Positions 19,323-31,103 are shown, numbered from the stretch's first letter. The stretch: 36,426 nucleotides of DNA from Hondaea fermentalgiana (GCA_014084085.1 NPFB01000032.1:88379-124804); one strand, 5' to 3'. Notes: generated from the letters alone by a model not told the origin. Numbers and translations are program-made.

Positions 19323-21794
19323 TTACATGTTCTTTGACAGAGAACCAGGGCCAGAGTCATCAGACACCGAGCCGGGGAGGCTCGATGCAGAGTCGTCGTC
19401 GGAATCGAGACCCTCGGTCTGGACGACAGCCTGCGTAAGCAATTGGTAGTAAGCGACGAGACCAGCGCCGACGTCTTCGCCAAAGTTACCCATGATGTTG
19501 TAGCGAGCGCGCACGGCACCGCGAAGAGCGCCGAGGATGAAGGCGTTCATGAAGAAGCAGAGCCATGCAAAAGCGGTGATACCCTCCTGCGCCACGCTGC
19601 TAGCAAAAAGAGCGACCCAACCGATGAAGAAGGCCTGCACAAGAGCAGAGAGCATAATGTTGGTAACCTTTGCCGATGGCTTGTGGTACAGACGGCTCAT
19701 GACGATCCAGGTGGACCAGCCAGGAAGAATGAGGGCGCGAAGGGTTTCCCAAAGTACCTCGGCGCTGGGAACAATAGCATGGACACGGGTCTGGCTCTTG
19801 AAGTGACCGCCGCAGGAGAGAGCCAAATCAAAGGCGTTGAAGACACCGCCACCAAAATGCATCTTGAAGTCGTTGTACGAATAGTACGAGGTCGGGTTGT
19901 CATGCATGACGAGGAAGCGGTGAAGACCGATCATCGAAGTGCAGAGGAGGACCGTGAAGGGCAGGCCGGCAACGATCGATGCGGCCTGGAGGGCGCCAAG
20001 GGCCTCGGACTTGCCCGCAGAGAGGAGCGCAGTGGCCACGGCGCCTTCGGTGACTGCCCAGAAGACACGCTGGATCCAGAATCCCTCCTCATCGGCGCCG
20101 TTACTGGCGAGGTGATCAACGACGAGCGATCCGGAATCAGACGAGGTGACAAAGTAGATGGCAATGGCAATGACGGCAAGCCAGCTGAGGAACGGACCAT
20201 AGTCGTAGTACTGCATGAGGACATTCCACCACGACGCGTTGCCAATGACGGTACAAACAGGTCCAATGCCCGGGTAATCGTTGACGTAGTCCCACGAGGC
20301 TTCGGCACCGGTCTTGTCAGTGAAGGTGACGGAGACAGGCTCGGTGGGCGGGTTGTAGCAGGTGGTTCCCGGGATGAGGTACATGTCCGGATCGCCTTGA
20401 AAGGTACCGAGCTGGATGACCTCAAGGGCACGGTAGTAGGCGCGAATACCGGCGCCACCAAAGACGGAGAACCAAAAGAAGGCGTAGAGCAGAGGTCCAG
20501 CGAGCGTAAAGTGGATGACTTCGCGGATGGTGCGGCCCTTGGAGATGCGAGCGATGAAGAGACCGACGAAGCTGGCCCATGCAGTCCACCAGGCCCAGTA
20601 GAAGATGGTCCAGTCGTTCATCCAGGCAGCGTAGGCGCCAAGACCCTGGTACTGGTCACCGTCGATGCCGCGACCGTTGCCACGGGTGAGCTGGCCAAAG
20701 GCATCGGTGGCAAAGGCGACTTCGAGGATGTTCTTCTGAAAGTACATGCCAGTGGCCTCGACGGCGAGGTTGAGGAGAAACTTTGTGTCATCGAGGAAGA
20801 GCACAAGGAACCAGAGCACAAAGCCGCACATAATGGCCGTGACGGAGAGGATCTTGATACCCACATCAAGGCCGGAGACGACGGAAATGGTGGCGACGCC
20901 AGTGACGATCCAGATGCAGACGATGCGGGCCGTGTTCTCGGCCTCGCTGTCAGCCGCAAGGTTAAGGTCGGAGAGAATGTTGATGCCGTCGACGATCTGG
21001 ATGGCACCGAGACCGAGACTGGTACAGACACCGGACACGACGACGACGATGCTAAAGGCATCGATGGCATCACCCCAGAAGCCCCAGGTGTAGCGTCCAA
21101 TAACGGGAAAGAAGCAGGAGCGCATGGTGAGCGGGAGCTTCTCACGAAAGGCGGCAATGCCGGCAGTCACGCCGACAAGAACGTAACCGGTCCATGCGCC
21201 AAAGCCCCAATGGTACAGGGTGAGGTTGATGGCATGAACACCGTACTCGGCATCCGAGTGATAGCCAGTGTCAAAGCGGTTATCGGACAGGTGCCAGAGG
21301 GGTTCGCTGACACCGTAGAAGAAGAGACCGACGGCGACACCAGCGGAGAAGATCATGGCAAAGTAAGATGCGGCGTCGAACTCGACCTCGTCCGTGGCGG
21401 AGCCGAGCTTTTGGTGTCCGTAGACGACGTAGACGTAGACCATGTAGAAGAACATGATGGGCGTGGTGACGATGTAGAACCAGGTGAATACCTTGGTGCA
21501 TCCGGCCTTGGCCTCGCCGAGGGCCTCGGACGAGCCAGTCGGGTCAACCATACACCAGATGGCGAGGCCCCAGAGCACGGCGATGCCGAGGAAGCTGGTG
21601 ACGGGGTTACACTTGATGCCCTTGGTGTAGGGGACGGGGACGTGGAATTCCCTCATGGGGTAGTCACCGGACTCGGTGGCGTGGGCCACGCCGATGGGCA
21701 CGGCCTCGCCATTAAGGCTGCGCGAGGACTCCTCGGGATCCACGTTGACCGCAGCACGCTCCTCGCCTTGCTGCTCGCCGTCGTGCTTCATCAT
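19323..21794 (-). CDS. BCCT-family transporter 2 with PLAC8-like C-terminus and acidic tail
   Basis: The protein is 823 residues, with the same architecture as BCCT 1. Predicted features are a polar N-terminus (1-58), a twelve-helix BCCT core (about 62-628), the glycine motif GVAVG (152-156), W196, W201 and Y204 of the substrate cage, the signature WTIFYWAWWTAW (395-406), T550-S551 of the Na+ site, and a loop with C479 and C514. The extra domain (643-792) has two hydrophobic segments and RYNIMGN.GED (D774). In the 70 residues from the signature onward it differs from BCCT 1 at five positions and from BCCT 3 at seven. Unlike the others it ends in a Ser/Asp-rich tail (796-820) that looks suited to phosphorylation or turnover control. 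Start: two adjacent ATGs, 21794 being the first; no other in-frame ATG is seen just upstream. Probable role: Na+-coupled uptake of a betaine/choline/DMSP-like osmolyte at the plasma membrane. Confidence 0.95.
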   Translation of the reverse strand: MMKHDGEQQGEERAAVNVDPEESSRSLNGEAVPIGVAHATESGDYPMREFHVPVPYTKGIKCNPVTSFLGIAVLWGLAIWCMVDPTGSSEALGEAKAGCTKVFTWFYIVTTPIMFFYMVYVYVVYGHQKLGSATDEVEFDAASYFAMIFSAGVAVGLFFYGVSEPLWHLSDNRFDTGYHSDAEYGVHAINLTLYHWGFGAWTGYVLVGVTAGIAAFREKLPLTMRSCFFPVIGRYTWGFWGDAIDAFSIVVVVSGVCTSLGLGAIQIVDGINILSDLNLAADSEAENTARIVCIWIVTGVATISVVSGLDVGIKILSVTAIMCGFVLWFLVLFLDDTKFLLNLAVEATGMYFQKNILEVAFATDAFGQLTRGNGRGIDGDQYQGLGAYAAWMNDWTIFYWAWWTAWASFVGLFIARISKGRTIREVIHFTLAGPLLYAFFWFSVFGGAGIRAYYRALEVIQLGTFQGDPDMYLIPGTTCYNPPTEPVSVTFTDKTGAEASWDYVNDYPGIGPVCTVIGNASWWNVLMQYYDYGPFLSWLAVIAIAIYFVTSSDSGSLVVDHLASNGADEEGFWIQRVFWAVTEGAVATALLSAGKSEALGALQAASIVAGLPFTVLLCTSMIGLHRFLVMHDNPTSYYSYNDFKMHFGGGVFNAFDLALSCGGHFKSQTRVHAIVPSAEVLWETLRALILPGWSTWIVMSRLYHKPSAKVTNIMLSALVQAFFIGWVALFASSVAQEGITAFAWLCFFMNAFILGALRGAVRARYNIMGNFGEDVGAGLVAYYQLLTQAVVQTEGLDSDDDSASSLPGSVSDDSGPGSLSKNM
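19419..19868 (-). other. PLAC8-like C-terminal domain of BCCT 2
   Basis: These are residues 643-792 of BCCT 2: GGGVFNAFD..LSCGG, ETLRALILPGWS, two hydrophobic segments, then ALR.AVRARYNIMGN.GEDVGAG..AYYQLL.Q. The order matches the domain in the other two copies. The PLAC8 relationship rests on the end motif and layout, since most family cysteines are absent. Confidence 0.55.
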
Positions 21795-23125
21795 TCTTTT
21801 TTCGGTGAGACTCTCTCCTCCAACTTGGCGTGCGTTGGCTTTCTTCTTGTTGTTGGTATGCTCCCGGGGAGGTCGGTCCTGTCCGGGTCAAGGCCGCGTT
21901 CGCAGTTCGTGTTCGCGTCCGGGTCGATCGATCGATCGACTCGAGCGTGATCGTTCGTTCGATTAGCAGCCGACTCGCCGAGCCTGCCTGCCTTGGTGGC
22001 CGCGGTCGGTCTCTTGCGGACCGCGCGGGCTTGATCGGGTTGCGGGTTTGGGGTTTGCCGCCCGGGTTTGTTGGTTGGTTTGTTTCTTTGGCTGTTTCCT
22101 TGATTGATCGTCGGCCTCGCGCGTCTCGGCCTCTCTCTCGCTTTCGCTTGTCGCGTCAGGTCTCTCGCTCTCTCTCTCTCTCTATGAAAGCTGGTCTCTC
22201 CCGCTCTGTCGCCCTCAATCGATCTGTCTCCTCTGCGGCGTCGCCCTTCCTCTGCGTCCGTCTGTCGGGCCCGTGCCGATCCACTTCCCCTCCGCCTCTG
22301 TCCCCTCTGGCCCTCGGCCCCTGCTTGCCGTCTGTCCCGCAGCGCACCTCTTCCTGCGGCGCCCTTCTTCCACCTGCGTTCTGCGTTTTCTTTCTTTCTT
22401 TCCATCCTCCATTTCCATTCTTGCTCCTTTTCTCCTACTTTTCGCCCTCCCGGCTCCGCTCCGTGCCGCGTACGAGGCCGGCCGGCTGGTTCTGGTCCAG
22501 GTGCGAGCCTGCGCTGGCTTCGCTGGGCGTGGCTCGGCGTGAGTTGGCTGCCGTCTTCGCATGCGCGCCTTGCCAGAGTCCAGCCGGCCAGGCAGGCGAC
22601 ATGGACACTTGGACGCGCGAGGGCTGGCTGCCGGGCAGGAGCGCCGACGAAAACGCAGAACGGAGAAACAAGAAAAGAAAGCAAAAAAGAAAGAAAAGGA
22701 AACAGAAAAGAAAAGAAAAGAAAAGAAAGGAGAATTGCCAGAAAAGATTGAGAACTCCTCCTATCTCGATCGATCCGAGCTCAGCATCGCCACCGCGTCC
22801 TCTTGCCTCGCGGCCGTGCGGCCAGCCGCTCAGCGACCGCGCCCTGCCTGCCCGGCCAGCAAGCCAGCGAGGCCGGCCGCCGCCGTCGCGCCGTGTTCCC
22901 CGCCTCGCGGAACCGGGACCTGCAGCGGCGCCCAAGGCGACATGGGGCGCAGAAAAGCGGCGAGCCAACCGCAGCCGCATCGACGCCCAATGAACCAATC
23001 CCTTTCACCAAGCTATCAATCAAACAGTCAAACAAGCAACCCACCATGGCCAACCGACCCGCCACCGCCACGGGCACTAACTAGAACAGGCAAAAAAAAA
23101 AGCGAAAGCAAAAGGCAAAAGCATG

Positions 23126-23190
23126 GAAAAAGAAAAAGAAAAAGAAAAAGAAAATAGAAAAAGAAAAAGAAAAAGAAAATAGAAAGAAAA
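23126..23190. repeat. A-rich (AAAAAG)n tract with a duplicated block
   Basis: Runs of GAAAAA hexamers end twice in GAAAATAGAAA, so a block of about 28-30 bases is itself repeated. It is a simple purine tract on the + strand. Confidence 0.85.
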
Positions 23191-25469
23191 AATGAATGGT
23201 TAAACCTTTGAAAAAAAAAAAGAAATACGCCCCAGAGATTCGCCGAGTTTCCCCGGCTCCGTGCTCTGCCGCTCCCGCTGTCTCGCCGCTCCCGCTGTCT
23301 CGCCCGAGCTGCCCGCGCAACGCCGCCTCGCCTCCCGCCGCCTCGCTCGCCACCTCTTGTCGCCGCCTCGCGCTTCCCGGAGCCCAGCGCGGACCTGACC
23401 GAGGACAAGTCCAGCGCCCTCGAGCGAGCTGCGTTCGCCGGAAGCTCAGCTCAGCTCAGCGAGTTGCAGTTGGCGGCAGCACTGCAGCGCGGCAGGGCCA
23501 GCGAGGAGGGCCTGGCGGCGCAGGGGATCCCGCCTCCAAGCATGCTCGGACCTGGACTCCGGTGCCTGGATGCCTGCCCGCCTGGGTGGATGGAGGCCGC
23601 GTGCCTGGAGCCTGGATGAACAGACATGGACAGGAGCGGGAAAAGGGAGACAAGAAGGAAAGAGCTTACGACCCGTGAGCGAGCGGCCAGCGCGCGCTCG
23701 CGCAGCGCTCAGATTGAAGGCGGCGGCAGCGGCCAGAGGGCCACGAGAGAAGCGCGCCCAGTGGCCTCCGTCTCGCAGGGGACGCAGAGGAAGCCGGAGG
23801 GCGCCCGCGCGTCCCAAGGGACCGAAACTGGCGAACCCTCAGGGGGAAGAAGGCTTATTGTCCCCCGTGACAGACGCTATGCCACTAGCGGCTCAGCGCC
23901 TGTGACACTATTCGGCCTTCTCCTCCAAGCATGCGCCTACCACGGCTTTCGCTGGCTCGTGTCCCCACACAGCTGGCGCGGCCCATCCCATCTCCGGCTC
24001 AGTGGCGATCCTCTCACCACCCGCGGGACCGGCTCGCGCGGCTTCCCCTCCCAGCACCACTGGTGGAACCGCACAGTGTTGTTCTGCGTGGGCTCCCTCT
24101 CGCCAGGAGAAGGAACGAAGCTCCTCCACAGAATCGAATTTCGTGTCGGGAGCCGTGGTGCGGGAGGGAACTCGGTGAGACGATTGCATGAGTCTTTTCC
24201 CGCTGCGGGCTCGCTGCGGAACCTACCCCCAATATTGGCATCCTCCACAGCCGCCAGCTGCCACTGCAGGCAGCCGCCACAGCTCCGCCTCCGCAAGCTG
24301 TGGAATCTCGCTGCTCCTCCTCTCGCTCCCGCTCGCTCCCAACGCCGCCACTGCCGCGCACGAGCCCGCTCGGCGAGCACGCAAGCGCGCAAAAGCAGCG
24401 CCCAGCGGCGGCAGGCTCGTCGCTCTCGGCACCGAGGAGGGCAAGTGAAGCAGCCGCGGGAGCGTGCGCGCGCAGTGAGCGGCCTCTGCCTGCCTGCCCC
24501 TCGCCCTGCCTGAAGGGGCCAGCAACCAAGCGGGAGGGAGGAGGTGCGAAAGCTGCGACCGACCGGCACAGGCAGCGGCGGCGGCGCGATGAAAGCAGCG
24601 CTTCCTTTTCGGTGGCGGCCACACCAGCCAGAGCGCGCTGGCTGCTGGCAGCGGCATGGCTGTTGCGGCGATATGAGTGATGCGGAGTCAATCAGGCCAG
24701 GAACTTGAGGACGCGCAGCTGCTGTGCTGCTGCTGTTGCAGCTGCAAGCGGAAGTAGAGCTTGAGGCACAGCGATGCACCGCAAGGGGAGTGGATTGGAG
24801 CAGCTGTACCCGGCCGGTGTCTGCTATCCAGTCCGGGCTCGTCCATTCCCGCGGCCGTCCACTCGGTTGCAGACGCAACAGCAACAGGAATGCAGTGCAG
24901 ACAGACGCAGAGTGCGACAGACAGACTCAGAGAGAGCGTACGTACGTGCAGCAGTGGTGGCGGCGCAGGCTAGGCACGTAAATACAGCAGCGCCAGCACT
25001 TCAGCGCGAGCACAGCGCGTTCCCGGCAGTTCTTCTCCGCGTCATCTCGGGACGAGAGGCCCCGAGGTGTGGGACCACTTCGCGCCTTCTTCCCTCCTCT
25101 CTGCGGCGGAGAAGTGGCTACGACTAGCTGCTGGCACCATGGTGCCGGCTCTGAGGGGGATGTGAGGGAGGACGAAAGGGAGAGCGTTGCGGCTCGGAGA
25201 GAGCGGGAGAGAAAAGAAAGAAAGCATGAAAGAAAAAATAAAAGAAAGCATGAAAGAAAGAAAGCAAGTAAGCAAGAAAGCAAGAAGGGTCGGAGGTCTT
25301 CGCTTGCTTATTTTGCGCGCAGTGGCGGGGACCGGTTTGCTTTCGGCCGCCCCTACCCTCTGCCGCGCGTTATTACACCGCACCGCTGCACTGCGCGCCT
25401 GCCTGTGAGCCAGCCATCCACGGCCAGCCAGCGAGCGGCCCGTCGGAAAAACCTCTGCCGGCCACCGGT

Positions 25470-25597
25470 GAAAAGAAAAGAGAAACAAACAAAGAAACAA
25501 AACAAAGAAGCAGAGAACCAAGAAAAAAGAAAAAAGAAAAAAGAAAAAAGAAAAGAAAAAGGAAACGAAAAGAAAAGAAAAGAAAAGAAAAGAAATG
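25470..25597. repeat. Purine-only AGAAA/AAAGAAAAG tract
   Basis: An almost pure A/G stretch on the + strand, mostly AGAAAAG, AAACAAAG and AGAAAAAAG units. Together with similar tracts near 22.7, 23.15 and 25.2 kb it gives strong strand asymmetry in this gene-free region. Confidence 0.85.
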
Positions 25598-26887
25598 GGA
25601 ACGAAGAGCAGGAAAGCAAGCGGTCGTTTGGACCTCGGCAAGCAGCGACAGCACGTCGCGACCCGACAAGCCGCAGGGCCGGGCGACGCCTCGAGGCTCG
25701 GCATGCCTCGCGCCGACGTTCCGTCGGTGCGGCCGGCGCCGCGAAGGGTCGGAGCAGGGCAGCAGCTGCCAGCAGCTCCGGCGCGCGAGCTTGGAGAGAG
25801 TGACCGACGGAGCGATTTTCTTGATACACGGAACGCCGCTGAAAGAAAGAAGAAAGAAAGAAAGAAACGGAGGCAAACAGACGCAGGAAAGGAGAGCCCG
25901 CGCGGCCGCGTTCTCTCGAGCGAGAGGCCGGCCCTGCGAAGAAAGATACCGCGCCGCTGGTCCGCGCAGGTCGGGCGCCTCCTCGCCGCCGCAGACGGAC
26001 GCCGCGACACGAGCCGCAACGTGCCGCACCGCACCGCAACGGCCCGAGCCGCAACGGCCCCGAGCCGGCGCGAGGGATGGATGGATGGGATCGATGAGCG
26101 GCAGCATTGCATCCAAGATCTCACAAGATGGTTCTCGCGGTCGCCGCGCAGCCGCGCTCGCCGGGGAGGGAGAAAGGGCAGGAAACGGCAGGAAGCGCGC
26201 GCGCGCGCGCGCGGCCGCTCTCGGCAAGCAGGGAGCGAGCGAGGCGAGGCCTCCATCGCGGCACGGTCGCCGCCGTTTTTTTGAAAATCGAGGAACAACA
26301 GCTCACGGCATCTTGCGCCCCAAGGCTGCCTCCCGGCAGCGCTCGCGGCCGCTCGCCGCGACACGAGGCTGCCGGGAGCCTGCTCGCGGAGGCGGCCTCC
26401 GAGCGCCCGCTCAGCGCAAGCTCTAAACCGCCGCGCGCGCGTCGCGGTCAGCTAGCTGCGTCTGTTGGTCCGCGCATCTTCTCAATCCAGCCAGCCATAT
26501 CCGTCCCTCGACCCGAGCCGAGCCGAGCGACCCGAGCCGAGCGGAGCCGAGCCGAGCGGAGCGGTGGCGGGCGCCGCGCGCTGCAGCTGGTCGCCAAGCC
26601 TCGCGCTTGTGGTCTCGACGCCTGCCTCGCGCGTCTCATGGCCTGGCCCCGCTCATCTCATTTCGCGCGTTCTCTCCCAGATAGACTAGCGAGCAGAGGA
26701 GAGCAGAGAGCGGAGCAGCAGCAGCTCGCCGGGCCGGCTCCGTCGTCTCGCCTGCGGACCGCTGCGAGCGAACCATCCCGAATGCTGAAGCCGCCCCGCG
26801 CGTGCGAGCGTGCGAGCGTGGCGTGCGACCTCCCGCCTCTTCTCCCTCCCTCTCGCGCCGCTATACCGCGGCTCGCTTCCTCGCTGC

Positions 26888-26965
26888 GATGCTTTCTTTC
26901 CTTCTTTCCTTCTTTCTTTCTTTCTTTCCTCCCTTTCTTCCTTTCTTCCTTTCCGTCTTTCTCTC
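26888..26965. repeat. Pyrimidine-only TTTC/CCTT tract
   Basis: A nearly pure C/T stretch of TTTCTTTC and CCTTTCTT units on the + strand, the opposite polarity to the purine tracts at 22.7-25.6 kb. Confidence 0.85.
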
Positions 26966-28050
26966 TCTCCATTGTGCTTTCCTGCGCCTTCTTCCTGCGC
27001 CGGGACGCGTGCTCGCGCCGTGGGATTTCTTTCTCAGGCTGGGACGCGCGACATGAGCCCCGAAGACGACACACGACGCAGCGCGGAGTAGCCAGAAGAA
27101 GATAGCGCCGCCTTCGCCGCCGCGGCGGAGATCCGCGGCGCAGAGCTCGCACGGCGGAGGCTGGCTGGCGTGCTGGCTTTCGCGCAAGGCGGCGGCGGCG
27201 ACGCTGACGCGGACACAGAAGAGCGCGCCGCGGCAGACGCAGACTCACAGCGAGCGAGCGAGCGTGGCGCGTGAAGTTGGCTCCGTGCCAAGACGCGGCT
27301 TGCTCTATCAGTGTCGTGTCGCGCCCGCAGCTGCACTGCAGCCGGCAGCTCCGAGAGCCAGAAGGACAGCTGAGGGCAGCGGCGGCGAGGCGGGCGCATT
27401 TCCCGGTACGGCTGGCCGCCTCGGCGTCCAAGCAGGAGATGCGAACGGTCTGCTCGGCCTTCCCTCGATCCTTCGTCCGTTCGTTCGTTCGTTCGTTCGT
27501 TTCGTTTGTTTCTTTGCTGGGTTCGGGGCCCTCTCGCATCTGTGCTGACGGTGCGGTATGCGCTGCTGCGGGCTGCAGCTGCGAGCAGCAGCAGGCTGGG
27601 CGCGGCGGCCCAAAGGGACCTTTGGCGTCCTCTCTGCAGAACAAAGTGGCGGCGCTTGAAGACGCCGTTCGAGCCCTCGCCGCACTGTGCTGGCGCCGAC
27701 ACTGGCGGTCAGGGAGATAGATCAATCTTGAACCGCGGACCCGCCGCCGGAAACGGACCCCACGACCCGCCGACCGGCGCTTGGTTCGCCATGGTTCGCA
27801 CGTGTTCTCGAGGAAGATGGCCTAGGTAGAGCAGCGGCACACTTTGCGCCAGGCCTCGACAGCAGCAAAGAGGGACGCGTTCGGGCACTTTCAAGAACAC
27901 CGTCATGAGTTACTTGCTTGCTTGCTTGCTTACGTGCGTGTCTTTCACCCTCCCTCCCCCCTCCAAAAACAAAAGAAACTTCTAAGACTGCGCAATACAG
28001 CAAAGAGCTGAGGATTCTGCGGCCTGCAGGCGAAGCACATTACTGCACGT

Positions 28051-28640
28051 CATCCTCCGCTTCTCCTCATCGGAATCCTTGCGACATCAAAACTCACTAG
28101 AGGCTTGTGAGAGAGGCTTGCAAAGAACTGTCGAACGACTAGAATAGCGCAGCAAACCAAGCGCGATTCAAACACAATGTTATCCTCCGCTTCTCCTCAT
28201 CGGAATCCTTGCGACATCAAAACTCACTAGAGGCTTGTGAGAGAGGCTTGCAAAGAACTGTCGAACGACTAGAATAGCGCAGCAAACCAAGCGCGATTCA
28301 AGCACAATGTTATCCTCGGCTTCCCCTCATCGGAATCCTCGCGACATCAAAACTCACACGAGGCTTGAGAGAGGCTTGTAAAGATTTGTCGAACGACTAG
28401 AATAGCGCAGCCACTGCGAAACAAGCAAGATTCGCAGCAGCACAAACAATGCGCAACGACTCGAATGCGCGAGCACATACAACGTTGTCATCCGCTTCTT
28501 CTCTCCTCGGAAAGTGGCGACATCGAAACTCACTAAAGGCTTGTGAGAGAGGTTTGCAAAGCACTGGTTTAAGAAATCGAGCGCGACCCGAACAAAGATT
28601 ACGCGCGATGACCTGAATCAGCACACACAATGTTATCATG
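28051..28640. repeat. 130-bp tandem repeat array with decaying copies
   Basis: Copies 1 (28051-28180) and 2 (28181-28310) differ at only two of 130 positions by direct comparison. Copy 3 (from 28311) has substitutions and short deletions. Copy 4 (about 28485-28633) is more diverged but keeps CATC.AAACTCACTA.AGGCTTGTGAGAGAGG and the ACACAATGTTATC end. Weaker look-alikes continue right, near 28700-28770, 29015-29080 and 29227-29280. No open frame persists across copies. It lies 2.5-3 kb downstream of the BCCT 3 stop. It is probably a small satellite or a degraded repeat family; an RNA-encoding unit cannot be excluded. Confidence 0.9.
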
Positions 28641-31103
28641 TAGTTCTTCGCGCAAGAATTGAAAGCGAAGCATTACCGAGCTACTTGCGCGCGCATGGAT
28701 GGAATGTCATTCCTTGCTCGTCTCTTGATGCGCCAGACACACGAGACACATCATACAACTCGCAAACTAAACAGAGCACGTCCCCCAAATTGCCCGGCTG
28801 GCTGATAGGCCACCAGCTGCAACCAGGCAGAGTTTCAAAGGTGGCGACGATGCGCAGAGTAGCATTTTCGCGGGCGCCTTTGCGAGCCGTCGTCATCGTC
28901 CGCCTCGTGTTATCTACTCTTGTACAGCGCGGTATATCGAGCGTGATGCGCACAAAGAACACGCAACAAACTAATCCGAGCACGCCTTGTCATCATCCAA
29001 TGACTTGTGTGCGCGCATGTATGAAACGTCACCTTCCGCTCATACCTTGTTCGCAAAGCACACCATACAACTCACGGGCACATTAAAAGCGATGCAGAAA
29101 ACAGCGTCTAGCTGCACTTGAGTGAACACCACTGCAAGTTGTGACAGTGTCCGAAAGGCACCGTGTGATTCGAGATAATCAACTTTGCAGCGCAAAGTAA
29201 ATACTGTACGACCTGCTCGAGCATGTGACGTTATCGCCAGCTTCTCCTCGCCCACCTCACGCCTGTCAAAGCTCACCAAAGATAAGAAAGAAGACAAAAA
29301 TGCAACGTGCACGTACACCTGTGCTCGTCGACGATGTGATTTCGCTATAGCTTTCGTCGTTGCCGAGCATGAAATACTGTCACTGAGGCAACGATGCGAA
29401 ACAGTGCCATGATGTGACCATCTACCGCTCTTGAAGCTTTGATTGCTAGCCAACGAGTCGATATGATCTGCAGATTATGAGCGAAGAAATGATTGGAAAG
29501 CTTGGCCGAGAGTGCACATTCAACTTGCTACTGGCGATTGGCGTGCGTGTGGCAGACCTGCAAAAGGAGAATGGCGCGGAGTACGTGCATCGTACATTGT
29601 GCAGCTTTCTATTCTAATCCAAGTGTTGATTGTTGCGCACACGGGCGCGGAGAAAAGGATCATCATTTCCATGCATTGATATGACCACATCAGTGAGCAT
29701 GAAACAGATGCTTCGATCGAGAGAGCCATGCGATCGTTCCGAACTCAACAGTCCACGCGTCTCGCCACAGATCTGCCCCCGCAGACTTAACTCTTCAACT
29801 TCGCCATAGTGAAAGCTTAATTACCTGAGGTTCCGGTGTGACGCTGAGATCTCTTAACCGTTGAGCATCTGATACCATTTTGCAGCAAAGCATCGATCTC
29901 CAAGACCTCTTTTTGCTTTCCCCGCGAGGTCTATTTGCGCATTTGAGAGCTTGGAATAGAATACGACCAAACGTCAAAGCATATATTCCCTTCCAGCCTC
30001 AAGGAAGCCATGTGGTGCTGATACTTCTCGAACATCTGCATCTGATTGCACTCTGCGGGAAAACCTTGCTTCCAAAGAGCCGTTTCCGCGTGACGTTCAT
30101 CTGAACGTTTGAGTGCTTGACATCAGTACGATCTAATATTCAGGCGCGGACGTGCGAAATATTCACATTCTTCCGATCTCGAGGGAAACGTACCACTTCG
30201 ATCTAAGGCATCAGAGAACCAATACCACAGCACATCTCGAACCTCATCACAAAGACTCGGAAATCGCTCCAATCCCGCTAACTGAGATGATAGTGTTCCA
30301 AGGCAGTGATTGCGAATACTGCATCAGAAGCGAGCTGTAAACTCCACGACTAGCTTGTCTATGCTCTTGGTTGCCATCTGTATCTTGGTGCGTCGTGTGT
30401 GTTGAAGGAGGCCCGCGGATCACGCATGCAAAAAGAATACTTGTCCCGGGAACTTATGAGCGCAAGTCCTCGACAAAGTGTGCATGGTCTTGAAGAGAAA
30501 TTGCAGATCATGCGTCCAAAGTTTCGTACGCAATAAAGAGTCCTCAACAAAGCAAACTGCTCCGTATCGACGATTGATCATCTCATTACATGCAAAGCTG
30601 ATCATGAGTAAGCTTGCCGCGAAGACCCCAAGCCTTGGCCAAGAAGTGAGCTTCATTCAGGTCTCGATATCATGATGGCCAAAGAAGACCTCCAGCATCT
30701 TGTTCGGTAAACTTCATACCCTGATATGCTTCTTGCCTTGATGCACCTCAGATCTTGCTTGTAGGCTTGCTTGCTTGCTTGATTAATTTTGGAAATGACC
30801 AATTCATGATGTCTTGAGAGCGTGACGGAATCCTCCGGAAGAGAGAGCTTGACATGCAAGGCAAAAACGGTCCACGAAAAGATGACTCTTCTCCATCAGC
30901 CCGGTCTCATAGGTTTCCTGGCCATGGGTTCGACGACGTTATCGAGGAAAAGAAAAAGGGCAAGACGGGATTAGACATGGAAAACATCGGGTTGTTGCTT
31001 TAGGAGTGGACACCCACTCTTCTTTGTTGTTGTTGTTGTTGAATCACACTACACGAGGCGCGACGCGGGCTGCACGAAAAAGACAGATCGGACGTGCAGC
31101 TGC
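28641..31103. other. Lower-GC gene-free region downstream of BCCT 3
   Basis: This stretch of about 2.5 kb is visibly less GC-rich than the region to its left and nearly free of microsatellites, apart from CTTG units at 30764-30780 and (GTT)n at 31026-31040. It contains decayed relatives of the 130-bp repeat up to about 29.3 kb. Only short open frames (up to 137 residues) are present and none resembles a known protein. The right end should include the BCCT 3 3' UTR. Confidence 0.5.

Larger units (their letters stand above)
21795..28050. other. Long gene-free region upstream of BCCT 2
   Basis: The left end must hold the BCCT 2 promoter; GATC-rich words (TCGATCGATCGATCGA, 21926-21941) and a CT run (22164-22183) lie there. 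The remainder is GC-rich, broken by long purine or pyrimidine tracts: AGAAA-type near 22660-22730, 23126-23190, 25197-25290 and 25470-25597, TTTC-type near 26890-26960, and GTTC units near 27477-27500. GAGCC pentamers occur at 26512-26565. Open frames reach 440 residues but are Arg/Ser/Phe-rich translations of repeats. I recognise no gene, transposon end or RNA gene in about 6.3 kb. Confidence 0.55.

Noticed and set aside
25042..26364. 440-residue minus-strand frame with Phe/Leu-rich stretches resembling membrane helices
   Set aside because: The hydrophobic runs are translations of AGAAA-type purine tracts read on the opposite strand; there is no consistent protein character around them.
28051..28640. 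CRISPR-like array
   Set aside because: The repeated unit is a contiguous 130-bp tandem without unique spacers, and the genome is eukaryotic.
29040..29453. 137-residue minus-strand frame in the low-GC island
   Set aside because: It overlaps a decayed copy of the 130-bp repeat and shows no domain or membrane pattern; length is compatible with chance.
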